NCBI GenBank assembly: GCA_050331335.1
Contig: JBHJGY010000115.1
Span: forward strand, 1 to 5,498
DNA length: 5,498 nt
Source: Thermohalobaculum sp050331335
GTDB lineage: Bacteria; Pseudomonadota; Alphaproteobacteria; Rhodobacterales; Rhodobacteraceae
Direction: 5' to 3'
Position numbers and translations under genes: made by a program. Of the stretch, positions 1 to 5,498 are shown piece by piece. Under the pieces are notes generated by a model. The model worked only from the letters and a program-made list of their open reading frames with translations, had not been told where the DNA came from and ran no database searches. Each line of letters begins with the position of its first letter. The first letter of the stretch is position 1.

Positions 1-564
1 AAGCTCCTGCGCGTCTCGGGCGGCACGCCGGGGCTGCGCTACGAGGTGGTGGTCGCCCCCAACGAAGCGATCAAGGCGTCGAAGCGCGCAGGCGTTGTCA
101 GCGAATACGTCAAGGAAAAGCGCCGCGCCTACTGGCCGATCTTCACCGAAGAACTCGAGGCCGACCCGGACTTCGCCGACGCCGTCACGACCCACGGTGG
201 CGGCTTGGGACACATCTACGTTTTCCCGAAGCCGATCTATCGAGACTCGGACCAGAGACCGAGAGTGATCGCCTACATCAACTTGCGGGCCGACGGCGCG
301 GACCTCGCGAATGCCATGTGCGACATGCAGGGCTACCATGAGCCGGAGAACGAGGCTCGGACAGACCGGCTCCGGTCGCTCACGGCCGCGGCTATCGAAG
401 CAGCCGGGCTCCCGTCCGGTATCGAACCGACATCCGGGCAAGAAACCCGTATCGTTGCCAAGATGTCGGACGAGGCGGCGATGCGCGAGACCGCTCGCCG
501 CCACCTTGCCATCGTGAAGTGTTGCATGCGGGCCCTGACCGAGGTGTTCGATCCGCAGGTCTAA
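1..564 (+). CDS. Unrecognised protein, 3' part of a gene entering from the left edge
   Basis: The reading frame is open from base 1 to the TAA at 562-564, giving 187 in-window residues. A GTG at 46 could start a 172-residue protein, but the 15 codons before it (beginning KLLRVSGGTPGLRYE) read as normal coding sequence and I see no ribosome site before the GTG, so I take the gene as truncated by the window. I do not recognise the family. Visible traits are a basic stretch (VKEKRRAYW) followed by an acidic one, a glycine-rich THGGGLGHIYVFP segment, a predicted beta strand (RVIAYINLRADG), and a helical, charged C-terminus with a CC pair (IVKCCMRAL). There is no signal peptide or membrane segment in the visible part. 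Arginine codons at 241 (CGA), 256 and 262 (AGA) are rare compared with the neighbouring genes, and this gene stops with TAA while the five other genes stop with TGA or TAG. A hydrolase, nuclease-like or accessory role cannot be told apart from this fragment. Confidence 0.7.
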   Translation, partial: KLLRVSGGTPGLRYEVVVAPNEAIKASKRAGVVSEYVKEKRRAYWPIFTEELEADPDFADAVTTHGGGLGHIYVFPKPIYRDSDQRPRVIAYINLRADGADLANAMCDMQGYHEPENEARTDRLRSLTAAAIEAAGLPSGIEPTSGQETRIVAKMSDEAAMRETARRHLAIVKCCMRALTEVFDPQV

Positions 565-569
565 CGGGC

Positions 570-599
570 GAGGATCTCCCCGGCACGACGGCGATCCTC
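570..599. terminator. Weak inverted repeat after the first gene
   Basis: The arms GAGGATC (570-576) and GATCCTC (593-599) are perfect 7-bp complements, with a possible inner CCG/CGG pairing at 580-582 and 589-591. The repeat starts 5 bp after the stop codon, which is the right place for a transcription terminator. No run of T follows, so a classical intrinsic terminator is not shown, and a 7-bp repeat can occur by chance. Confidence 0.25.
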
Positions 600-650
600 C
601 GAGCGATGACACCGCGGCCCTGGTCAGGCTAGGCTGGGCGCGCAGTTGGC

Positions 651-656
651 GGAGGG
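651..656 (+). promoter_or_regulatory. Ribosome binding site that decides the DUF1989 start
   Basis: GGAGGG lies just before two adjacent ATG codons (658 and 661). Spacing favours 661, with 5 bases after GGAGG; at 658 the spacing would be too short. The TTG at 646 lies upstream of this site, has no good site of its own, and is not preferred. Confidence 0.6.
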
Positions 657-660
657 TATG

Positions 661-1320
661 ATGGAGCTTCTGGTGGACGGGGCGACGACGCTGCCTCAGG
701 GCGAGATCCTGGAGGACACCACCGTGCCCGCGCGGGCGCCATGGTCGGGCCGGCTCGCGGCCGGCGAGTGCTTGCGCCTCATCGACCTGGAGGGGCAACA
801 GGCGATCGATTTCCTCTGTTTCGCGGCTGTCCCGCACCGCGGGCAGGTCGAGCGCTATCACGCCGCCAATACGATCAAGATCCCGAAGACCCTCAAGATC
901 GGCGCCGGCACGGTACTCTACTCGCAGTTCGCCCGCCCGCTGATGACCGTGATCGCCGACAGCGGTGCCGCCCACGACACGATCTTCGGCTGCTGCTCGT
1001 ACGATGTCGACCGGGTGCGCTATGGCGCGACGAACCCCGCATGCTGCCAGGAGAATTTCGAGACCGAGATGGCGCGGCACGGGCTCGGGCCGGAGCATGT
1101 GGTGGCCAATCTGAACTTCTTTATGTCGGTCCCCGTGGACGCGGACGGCCATGCGGAGATCCGCTCGGGCGCGAGCCGGCCGGGCGATTATGTGGATCTC
1201 CGCGCGGAGACGGATGTCCTGTGCGTACTCTCCAACTGCCCAGAGGCGCTGAACCCCGCCGCAGGCGACAACGGACCCACGCCGATCCGGGCGATCCGGT
1301 GGCGTCCCGCAGTGGGCTGA
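661..1320 (+). CDS. DUF1989 (urea carboxylase-associated / carboxyguanidine deiminase-like) protein
   Basis: A 219-residue cytosolic protein of the DUF1989 family; I see no signal peptide or membrane segment. The core spans about residues 20-195 with recognisable family blocks: LRLIDLEGQQAIDF (38-51), the RYHAANTIK segment (65-73), IADSGAAHDTIFGCCSYD (98-115), CCQENF (128-133), NLNFFMSVPVD (150-160), and the SRPGDYVDLRAETDVL block ending in CVLSNCPE (188-195). H105, C111/C112 and C188/C193 are the likely metal-site candidates. Known of the family: UAAP1/UAAP2 proteins next to urea/guanidine carboxylase were shown to form the carboxyguanidine deiminase CgdAB, acting in guanidine use as nitrogen source. 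Here no second DUF1989 gene, carboxylase, allophanate hydrolase or ABC transporter is visible, so a carboxyguanidine substrate is not supported. A deiminase or hydrolase-like activity on another small nitrogen compound is only an inference. A small membrane protein gene follows after 5 bp, suggesting co-transcription. Family membership is secure; function is not. Confidence 0.9.
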   Translation: MELLVDGATTLPQGEILEDTTVPARAPWSGRLAAGECLRLIDLEGQQAIDFLCFAAVPHRGQVERYHAANTIKIPKTLKIGAGTVLYSQFARPLMTVIADSGAAHDTIFGCCSYDVDRVRYGATNPACCQENFETEMARHGLGPEHVVANLNFFMSVPVDADGHAEIRSGASRPGDYVDLRAETDVLCVLSNCPEALNPAAGDNGPTPIRAIRWRPAVG

Positions 1321-1325
1321 CCGGG

Positions 1326-1697
1326 ATGCGGCGGGGCTGGATGATCTTCCTCGGCTTTCTGGTCGTTGCCTATCTCGCGGCGACAACGATCCTCTCGACC
1401 CTCACGCTTGAGGATTTTACGCGGCGGCCGGTCACCGGGCTGCTCCGCGAGATCCAAGCGGCCGGGATCGATGGCCCGCGGATCGAACGCCTGCGCCTCG
1501 CCGACGAGCGGGACTTTTTCGGCGATCAGGCGGCGGGCACGGCCAAGCCGCTCGGCGCCAGCGGGTTCCCGATCGGCCAGCGCCTGCGCTATCGCTTGCC
1601 AGGTGGCGAGGTCGTCGCCTGCACGCATATCCTGCGCTGGATCATCTGCGATGGCGGCTGGCAAGCGATCCGCGGCGCGGGCGGGGGTGCCGCCTAG
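1326..1697 (+). CDS. Small single-pass membrane-anchored protein, unknown function
   Basis: A 123-residue protein from the ATG at 1326 to TAG at 1695-1697. The frame stays open far upstream (to 741), but that part lies inside the DUF1989 gene in another frame and is arginine- and proline-rich shadow sequence. The ATG directly precedes an MRRG basic start and one hydrophobic helix (about residues 5-26), so it is the natural start. The Shine-Dalgarno signal is weak, and translation may be coupled to the DUF1989 stop 5 bp upstream. The positive N-terminus predicts the remaining ~95 residues lie in the periplasm. They hold an LRYRLPGGEVV strand and two cysteines (C99, C108) flanking HILRWI, which could form a disulfide if exported; this is inference. 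The tail is a glycine/alanine run. I do not recognise a family. The alternative is a signal peptide rather than an anchor; no clear lipobox or AxA cleavage site is evident. Confidence 0.75.
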   Translation: MRRGWMIFLGFLVVAYLAATTILSTLTLEDFTRRPVTGLLREIQAAGIDGPRIERLRLADERDFFGDQAAGTAKPLGASGFPIGQRLRYRLPGGEVVACTHILRWIICDGGWQAIRGAGGGAA

Positions 1698-1710
1698 GGC
1701 GTCTGGTAGC

Positions 1711-1742
1711 GGCGGCCGCCCGAGCGCCGGCGCGCCGGCCTC
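1711..1742. repeat. Two adjacent GC palindromes in the gap before the methyltransferase gene
   Basis: GGCGGCCGCC (1711-1720) is a 10-bp perfect palindrome. Next to it, 1726-1739 is a 14-bp perfect palindrome (GCCGGCG and its complement). With C1725 bulged out, the second stem extends by GAG (1722-1724) pairing with CTC (1740-1742). It lies between the small membrane protein stop and the next gene start, so it could be a terminator stem, an attenuator, or a hairpin protecting the upstream message. No T run follows, and such palindromes arise easily in GC-rich DNA. Confidence 0.35.
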
Positions 1743-1766
1743 ACTGCGTTCGCGCGCCGTTCGGTG

Positions 1767-1773
1767 AAGGAGG
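1767..1773 (+). promoter_or_regulatory. Ribosome binding site that decides the methyltransferase start
   Basis: AAGGAGG is a near-perfect anti-16S match. It lies 11 bases before the GTG at 1785 and immediately after the GTG at 1764. A ribosome site cannot serve a start codon upstream of it, so 1785 is the better start even though the frame is open to 1764. The spacing is slightly longer than usual. Confidence 0.65.
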
Positions 1774-1784
1774 CCAATCAGGCC

Positions 1785-2906
1785 GTGACCGGTTCGTTGT
1801 TTCTCGTCTGCCCGCCCGGGCTTGAGCCGGTCCTCGCTGAAGAAGCGGCGGAGATCGGGCTTGCCGAGCTGCGGGTGATGCCGGGCGGGGTGGCAGCGGC
1901 GGGTGGCCGTTTGGAGGCGATGCGGGCCAATCTCCGCCTGCGGGGCGCGACCCGTGTTCTGCTTCGGTTGGCCGAGTTCCGGGCGCCCCATCTCGCCCAG
2001 CTCGACCGCCGCGCGCGCCGGATCGATTGGGCGGGTTGGCTCAGGCCCGATAGGCCGATCCGGGTCGAAGCGGTCTGTCGGAAGTCGCGGATCTATCATG
2101 CGGGAGCGGCGGCGGAGCGGGTCGCCCGCGCGGCTTCCGAAGCTGTCGGCGCGGCCATCGTCAAGGCGGCGGATGCGGCGGCCATCGAGATCATGCTTCG
2201 GATCGAAGACGATCTCGCGGTTGTGAGCCTGGACACCTCGGGGCCGGCGCTCCACAAACGCGGCCATAAGCAGGCGGTCGGCAAGGCGCCGCTGCGCGAG
2301 AGCTTGGCGGCGCTGCTTCTTCGGGCCTGTGGGTATCGCGGGACCGAGGCGGTCGTCGATCCCATGTGTGGCAGCGGAACGGTCCCGATCGAGGCAGCGG
2401 AAATCTCGGCGGGCCTCGCGGCGGGGCGTGATCGGGGCTTTGCCTTCGAGCAATTCGTGGGCCACGAGGCGTCCGCCTGGGCTGCGCTTAAGCGAGACGC
2501 CGCGGGCGGGATCCCGGATCCGACCGCAGGGCCGGTTGCTTTCGGCTCGGATCGTGATGCCGGCGCGGTCAAGATGGCTCAGGCCAATGCGGTGCGGGCG
2601 GGGCTCGGGCAATGGGTGGCGTTTGCCCAAGCGCCGATCCTGGATGCCAGGCCGCCGCCGGGTGTCGGACCGGGACTGGTGCTCGTGAACCCCCCCTATG
2701 GACGGCGAGTTGGCGAGGGGCCGCGCCTAGGCCCGCTCTATGCCGCGCTTGGCCAGGTGCTGCGGACGCGCTTCGAGGGCTGGCGGGTCGGTATTGTGAC
2801 CTCGGAAGCTGGCCTCGCCCGGGCGACGGGGCTCGAGCTCGTGCCAGGGCCCCCGATCCCCCATGGAGGGCTGAAAGTTCGGCTTTGGCAGGCGGGCCCG
2901 CTCTGA
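1785..2906 (+). CDS. THUMP-domain class I SAM-dependent RNA methyltransferase (RlmL-like)
   Basis: A 373-residue cytosolic enzyme predicted to transfer a methyl group from SAM to the N2 of a guanine in RNA, most likely 23S rRNA as in RlmL (m2G2445 in E. coli). Residues 1-65 match the ferredoxin-like start of the family (FLVCPPGLEPVLAEEAAEIG), and 66-150 form the THUMP domain. The linker LHKRGHKQAVGKAPLRESLA (157-176) is a hallmark of COG0116. The Rossmann domain then shows motif I DPMCGSGTVPIEAA (192-205), an acidic SAM-ribose site FGSDRD (253-258), and the catalytic NPPYGRR (302-308) of N-methyltransferases acting on exocyclic amines. The length matches the single-domain homologues; the RlmK half of the E. 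coli fusion is absent. The 87-bp gap with palindromes suggests it may not share a transcript with the genes before it. The exact rRNA site is inferred from homology; a tRNA target (Trm14-like) is the main alternative. Confidence 0.93.
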   Translation: MTGSLFLVCPPGLEPVLAEEAAEIGLAELRVMPGGVAAAGGRLEAMRANLRLRGATRVLLRLAEFRAPHLAQLDRRARRIDWAGWLRPDRPIRVEAVCRKSRIYHAGAAAERVARAASEAVGAAIVKAADAAAIEIMLRIEDDLAVVSLDTSGPALHKRGHKQAVGKAPLRESLAALLLRACGYRGTEAVVDPMCGSGTVPIEAAEISAGLAAGRDRGFAFEQFVGHEASAWAALKRDAAGGIPDPTAGPVAFGSDRDAGAVKMAQANAVRAGLGQWVAFAQAPILDARPPPGVGPGLVLVNPPYGRRVGEGPRLGPLYAALGQVLRTRFEGWRVGIVTSEAGLARATGLELVPGPPIPHGGLKVRLWQAGPL

Positions 2907-2944
2907 GCCTGCGCGGCCCGCCCCGGGGTTCCTCTCAGGCAGGC
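2907..2944. terminator. Possible shared terminator between convergent genes
   Basis: The 28-bp gap between the two convergent stop codons starts with GCCTGC (2907-2912), which complements GCAGGC (2939-2944) just inside the end of the - strand gene. A CCCCGGGG palindrome (2921-2928) sits in the middle. A bidirectional stem would make sense here, but the pairing is interrupted and there is no T run on either side. Confidence 0.25.
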
Positions 2945-3729
2945 ACCAGCCGCCGGTAGAGATGCCACGAGGCGTGCCCCAAGACCGGCAGCACCACGAT
3001 CAGACCGATGAAGCCGGGCAGGGTGGCAACCGCCAGCGCCAGGCCGATAAGGATCCCCCATGTGAACATCACCACCGGGCTCTCGATCACTGCCTTGAAG
3101 GAGAGCACCATCGCCGTGATGAAATCGGCGTCTCGGTCGAGCAGAAACGGGAATGCGAGCACCGACAGGCAGAACGATACCGCTGCGAAGAAGGCGCCGA
3201 AGAGATGGCCGACCAGAAGGAAGGACAGGCCGTTCGAGGTGGTGAGGATCTGGTCCGCGAGGTCCCAGAACCGGTCGACAGACGCCGAGAAGAAGATCGC
3301 CCAGAGCATCACGCCGACCCGGCTCCAAACCGCGAGCCAAAACATCAGGATAAAGCCGTGATAAATGATCTGCTTGCGCGCGGTGCGTCCGATCATCGAG
3401 GGGACCTCGCGCCAGCCGAAGCGCTCGCCATGCTCGCGTCGCCGGGAGATTTCATAAAGAATGACGGCCACGAAGGGCCCGATCAACGCGAAGCCGGCGA
3501 CGAGAGGAAAGGAGAGCCCGCGATATTCCTTGAGCTCGAGCACCCAGAGCAGAAGCCACCCGCCGGCCGCATAGAGCGTGCCAACCGCGAGGCCCATCAG
3601 CGGGGCCGCTCGGAAATCGGCCCAGCCCGCTGCGAGCGCGCTCTTAAGATCGGCCCAATCCGCCGCCTTTACGTCCGGGACGCCGGCCGCCTCGCGCCAG
3701 GGGCCCTCGTCCTTGGTCGCCGTCGCCAT
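2935..3729 (-). CDS. DUF2189 multi-pass inner membrane protein
   Basis: A 264-residue integral membrane protein, start ATG at 3729-3727, preceded on its own strand by GGAGGA five or so bases upstream. The frame is open to 4068, but the extension has no membrane character and crosses the promoter region of the opposite gene. A polar cytoplasmic N-terminus (1-43) is followed by hydrophobic segments at about 44-64, 74-92, 121-147, 168-196 and 219-254, the last long enough for two passes. Family signatures of DUF2189 are clear: an FPLVAGFALIGPFVA segment (74-88), LLDRDADFITAMVLSFKAV (196-214) followed by NP/SP-VVMFTWG (219-225), and the terminal LGHASWHLYRRLV (250-262). No enzymatic motif is visible. 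The family is widespread in proteobacteria and has no established function that I know of. It is annotated at times as a cytochrome-oxidase-subunit-like membrane protein, which I do not support from this sequence. Confidence 0.92.
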   Translation of the reverse strand: MATATKDEGPWREAAGVPDVKAADWADLKSALAAGWADFRAAPLMGLAVGTLYAAGGWLLLWVLELKEYRGLSFPLVAGFALIGPFVAVILYEISRRREHGERFGWREVPSMIGRTARKQIIYHGFILMFWLAVWSRVGVMLWAIFFSASVDRFWDLADQILTTSNGLSFLLVGHLFGAFFAAVSFCLSVLAFPFLLDRDADFITAMVLSFKAVIESPVVMFTWGILIGLALAVATLPGFIGLIVVLPVLGHASWHLYRRLVPA

Positions 3730-3970
3730 CTCGTCCTCCCAGCGTTTCTCTTTCCGGAGATTGCCTGAAAGATCACCGCAGGGTGGCGAGTCGCGCAAGT
3801 CCCCAGGCGCAAACAGGTGGCGTTTGTCATTCCCCTCGGCCCCTCTCGCCACCGGTGTTCGCCCCCCTCGGCGAGACGGAAGGCCGCACCCGGGCGGGGG
3901 CAACGTGTCTTTGGCTTCCGCGAGGGCGTCCGGATTGGGTAAACTACCGGCAACAACCAGGAGAGACACG
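3730..3970. other. Divergent intergenic region, 241 bp
   Basis: This stretch separates the divergent DUF2189 and VOC genes and must carry both promoters. I find no convincing -35/-10 pair for either. It holds GGTGGCG twice on the + strand (3782-3788 and 3816-3822) and once inverted (CGCCACC, 3847-3853); the first and third copies extend to a 9-bp inverted repeat (GGTGGCGAG/CTCGCCACC). CCCCTCGGC occurs twice (3832-3840 and 3864-3872). These could be operator half-sites, but similar repeats are expected fairly often by chance in GC-rich DNA. Open frames across it on both strands are not coding by character. Confidence 0.5.
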
Positions 3971-4399
3971 GTGATTGAGGCCGAAGCCCCCGAGCGTCCC
4001 GACCCTGCGATCCCTTCGGCCCGGCTTCTCGGTGCTGCGCCCATCGTGCCGGTGCGCCGGGTGGCCAAGACGGTGGCGTTCTACACCGAGGTGCTGCGCT
4101 TCGACCTCGCTGATCGCAATACCGACTGTACCTATGCCTATCTGCGCCGGGGCGGGGCCGGGGTCATCCTCCTCGATCTGGGCGATGCGCAGGCTCTGCG
4201 TGCGGTCGCAGACTATTTCAGCGCGTATTTCTGGGTCGATGGGGTCGCCAGCTATTACGCCGAGATTGCCCCGCAGCTCCAAAGGCTTGGCGAGCGGCGT
4301 GTCCGGCCGCTGTTTGAGAAACCAGATGGGCGCCGGGAATTCCATGTTCGAGATCCCGACGGCTTCCTTTTGTTTTTCGGAGAGGCGCTTGGCAGGTGA
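3971..4399 (+). CDS. VOC-superfamily (glyoxalase / bleomycin-resistance-like) protein
   Basis: A 142-residue cytosolic protein starting at GTG 3971, with AGGAG at 3959-3963 and a 7-base spacer. The frame is open back to 3578, but that part is antisense to the DUF2189 gene. The single vicinal-oxygen-chelate unit runs from about residue 20 to 138: first strand APIVPVRRVAKTVAFYTEVLRF (23-44), strand AYLRRGGAGVILLDL (56-70), and the diagnostic end GRREFHVRDPDGFLLFFGE (120-138) with E123 at the usual acidic position. The first strand lacks the His/Gln/Glu ligand of metal-dependent glyoxalases (it reads PIVPV), so a non-metal ligand-binding role like bleomycin-resistance proteins is more likely; this is inference. 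Such proteins usually work as dimers. The substrate is unknown. The radical SAM gene begins 82 bp further on the same strand and may or may not share a transcript. Confidence 0.87.
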   Translation: MIEAEAPERPDPAIPSARLLGAAPIVPVRRVAKTVAFYTEVLRFDLADRNTDCTYAYLRRGGAGVILLDLGDAQALRAVADYFSAYFWVDGVASYYAEIAPQLQRLGERRVRPLFEKPDGRREFHVRDPDGFLLFFGEALGR

Positions 4400-4429
4400 T
4401 CCGGCCGGCACGGGTCACATCGGTGTTGG

Positions 4430-4458
4430 TTGACGAAGGGCGGCCGCTCGCGTCACAG
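4430..4458 (+). promoter_or_regulatory. Weak candidate promoter before the radical SAM gene
   Basis: TTGACG (4430-4435) matches five of six bases of the -35 consensus. At a 17-base spacing the -10 position reads TCACAG, a poor match, and the AT-richer CATATG at 4459-4464 is spaced too far (23 bases). It supports, but does not prove, separate transcription of the radical SAM gene from the VOC gene. Confidence 0.2.
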
Positions 4459-4481
4459 CATATGGGTCTACAGGAGGCCCA

Positions 4482-5438
4482 ATGACCCAATCCGCAGCCC
4501 AACCCGCGGCAGTTACGCTGAAATTTCAGGATCCCAACCGGACTGCCACCGGTGCGCCCCGCGCCCGTGTCGCCCTCGAGCGCCTCGAGACGCTCTGGTT
4601 CAACACCGGGACCTTGTGCAACATCGAATGTGCGAACTGCTACATTCTCTCCAGTCCCACCAATGACGCCCTGGTTTATCTGACCGCTGCGGAGGTCACG
4701 GGCTTTCTTGACGAGATCGCAGCACTGGGGCTTGGGACACGGGAGATCGGCTTCACCGGCGGTGAGCCTTTCATGAACCCTGAGATGCCGGAGATGGCGG
4801 AGGCAGCGCTCGCCCGCGGTTTTGAGGTGCTTGTGCTGACGAATGCGATGCGCCCGATGATGCGCCCGCGCATGCAGGCGGCGCTGACAGGCCTCGTGCG
4901 CCGTTTTGGGGATCGTCTTACGCTTCGGGTGTCGCTCGACCATTTCGAGCCGGCGAAACACGATGCGGAGCGGGGCCGTGGCAGCTTTGCGGTATCGCTT
5001 GGAGGGATGCGTTGGCTTCACAAGCTGGGCGCACGGATGAGCGTCGGCGCCCGAACGCTTTGGGGCGAGGACGAGGCCGAGACCCGTGCGGGTTTCGCCG
5101 CGCTTTTCGCCCGAGAGGGCTTCGCCATCGACGCTGAGGATTGTCAATCGCTCGTCTTGTTCCCCGAGATGGACGACCGTGCGGAGGTTCCCGAAATCAG
5201 CACCGCGTGTTGGGGGATCCTTGGCAAGGACCCGTCGGAGGTGATGTGTGCCAGTTCCCGCATGGTGGTTCGCCGCAAAGGGGCCGACCGTCCCGCGGTG
5301 CTGTCTTGCACCCTCCTGGCCTATGACCAGGCCTTTGAACTCGGCGAGACGCTGGCGCAGGCCCGAGGCAGCGTGGCTCTCAACCATCAGCATTGTGCCA
5401 AGTTTTGTGTGCTCGGCGGTGCCCGCTGCTCAGGGTGA
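4482..5438 (+). CDS. Radical SAM protein with cysteine-rich C-terminus, substrate unknown
   Basis: A 318-residue cytosolic radical SAM enzyme, start ATG 4482 with AGGAGG at 4472-4477. The cluster motif C46-NIE-C50-AN-C53 binds the [4Fe-4S] that cleaves SAM; GFTGGEP (90-96) is the SAM-binding GGE motif, preceded by the strand TLWFNTGTL. VLVLTNAMRP (116-125), LRVSLDHFEPAKHD (148-161) and the GSFAVSLGGMRWL helix (167-179) continue the partial TIM barrel. The C-terminal third holds C243, C256, C276, C305, C309 and C316, the last three in HCAKFCVLGGARC. These resemble a SPASM/Twitch-type auxiliary Fe-S region, though the spacing CX3CX6C differs from the SPASM consensus. It resembles proteins annotated only as radical SAM or heme-biosynthesis-like (NirJ/AhbD style), labels I do not accept without evidence. 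No RiPP precursor, heme or cofactor gene is adjacent. The reaction is unknown; peptide or small-molecule modification are both open. C-terminal completeness is supported by the final Cys and the stop. Confidence 0.93.
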   Translation: MTQSAAQPAAVTLKFQDPNRTATGAPRARVALERLETLWFNTGTLCNIECANCYILSSPTNDALVYLTAAEVTGFLDEIAALGLGTREIGFTGGEPFMNPEMPEMAEAALARGFEVLVLTNAMRPMMRPRMQAALTGLVRRFGDRLTLRVSLDHFEPAKHDAERGRGSFAVSLGGMRWLHKLGARMSVGARTLWGEDEAETRAGFAALFAREGFAIDAEDCQSLVLFPEMDDRAEVPEISTACWGILGKDPSEVMCASSRMVVRRKGADRPAVLSCTLLAYDQAFELGETLAQARGSVALNHQHCAKFCVLGGARCSG

Positions 5439-5476
5439 TCGGGTCTCTCGGGAAAGGAGAACACGCAGAAGGGAAT

Positions 5477-5498
5477 GGGGCGGCGCCGGCGCCGCCCC
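5477..5498. terminator. Perfect 22-bp palindrome, probable terminator stem at the window edge
   Basis: The arm GGGGCGGCGCC (5477-5487) is followed at once by its exact reverse complement (5488-5498). As RNA it would fold into a 9-bp all-GC stem with a CCGG tetraloop, 38 bp after the radical SAM stop. A T run that would make it an intrinsic terminator would fall beyond the window, so this is probable but not shown. Confidence 0.6.

Noticed and set aside
741..1325. N-terminal extension of the small membrane protein frame
   Set aside because: It overlaps the DUF1989 gene in another frame and is Arg/Pro-rich. The ATG at 1326 precedes a proper membrane anchor.
1188..2630. A 480-codon open frame on the - strand
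   Set aside because: It is antisense to the small membrane protein and methyltransferase genes, both with clear coding character. Its translation is rich in Arg, Pro and Asp with no family signature, typical of shadow frames in GC-rich DNA.
2962..3768. A 268-codon open frame on the + strand
   Set aside because: It is antisense to the DUF2189 gene; its highly charged composition mirrors the hydrophobic codons of the real protein.
3578..3970. N-terminal extension of the VOC frame
   Set aside because: It is antisense to DUF2189 and crosses the intergenic region. GTG 3971 has a well-spaced AGGAG and begins just before the VOC domain.
4218..5393. A 391-codon open frame on the - strand
   Set aside because: It covers the radical SAM gene and part of the VOC gene in reverse. 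It has a His/Arg-rich shadow composition and no recognisable motif.
5453..5498. Possible new gene start at ATG 5475 after AAAGGAG (5453-5459)
   Set aside because: The spacer is about 15 bases, the following codons fall inside the perfect palindrome, and the window ends too soon to show coding character.
1..5498. CRISPR array, tRNA/rRNA, insertion sequence, or toxin-antitoxin pair
   Set aside because: Reading both strands showed no regular spaced repeats, no cloverleaf-like segment, no transposase motifs or terminal inverted repeats, and no overlapping pair of small genes of the toxin-antitoxin kind.

Overview
This window looks like ordinary chromosomal sequence from a high-GC proteobacterium, most likely an alphaproteobacterium. 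The reasons are the strongly GC-rich third codon positions, the Shine-Dalgarno-led genes with some GTG starts, and the presence of DUF2189 and DUF1989 family proteins. The lineage is an inference from general style, not from a marker gene. I see no phage, transposon, CRISPR, tRNA or rRNA signature.

Layout. Positions 1-564 hold the 3' part of an unrecognised gene that enters from the left edge. A + strand cluster follows: a DUF1989 protein (661-1320, related to the 'urea carboxylase-associated' proteins, now known as carboxyguanidine deiminase subunits), a small one-pass membrane protein 5 bp downstream (1326-1697), and, after an 87-bp GC-rich gap with palindromes, a THUMP-domain RNA methyltransferase of the RlmL type (1785-2906). 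A convergent - strand gene for a DUF2189 multi-pass membrane protein (2935-3729) ends 28 bp from it. A 241-bp divergent intergenic region separates that gene from two + strand genes: a small VOC-superfamily (glyoxalase/bleomycin-resistance-like) protein (3971-4399) and a 318-residue radical SAM protein with six extra C-terminal cysteines (4482-5438). The window ends on a perfect 22-bp palindrome, probably a terminator stem.

How the genes fit together. Only the DUF1989/small membrane protein pair is close enough to suggest co-transcription, and there is no obvious shared pathway across the window. The methyltransferase is an rRNA-modification housekeeping gene. The DUF2189 protein is an uncharacterised inner-membrane protein. 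The VOC and radical SAM proteins are both of unknown substrate. The most interesting item is the radical SAM protein, whose C-terminal cysteines suggest at least one auxiliary Fe-S cluster. I do not find convincing evidence of a new multi-gene system here.
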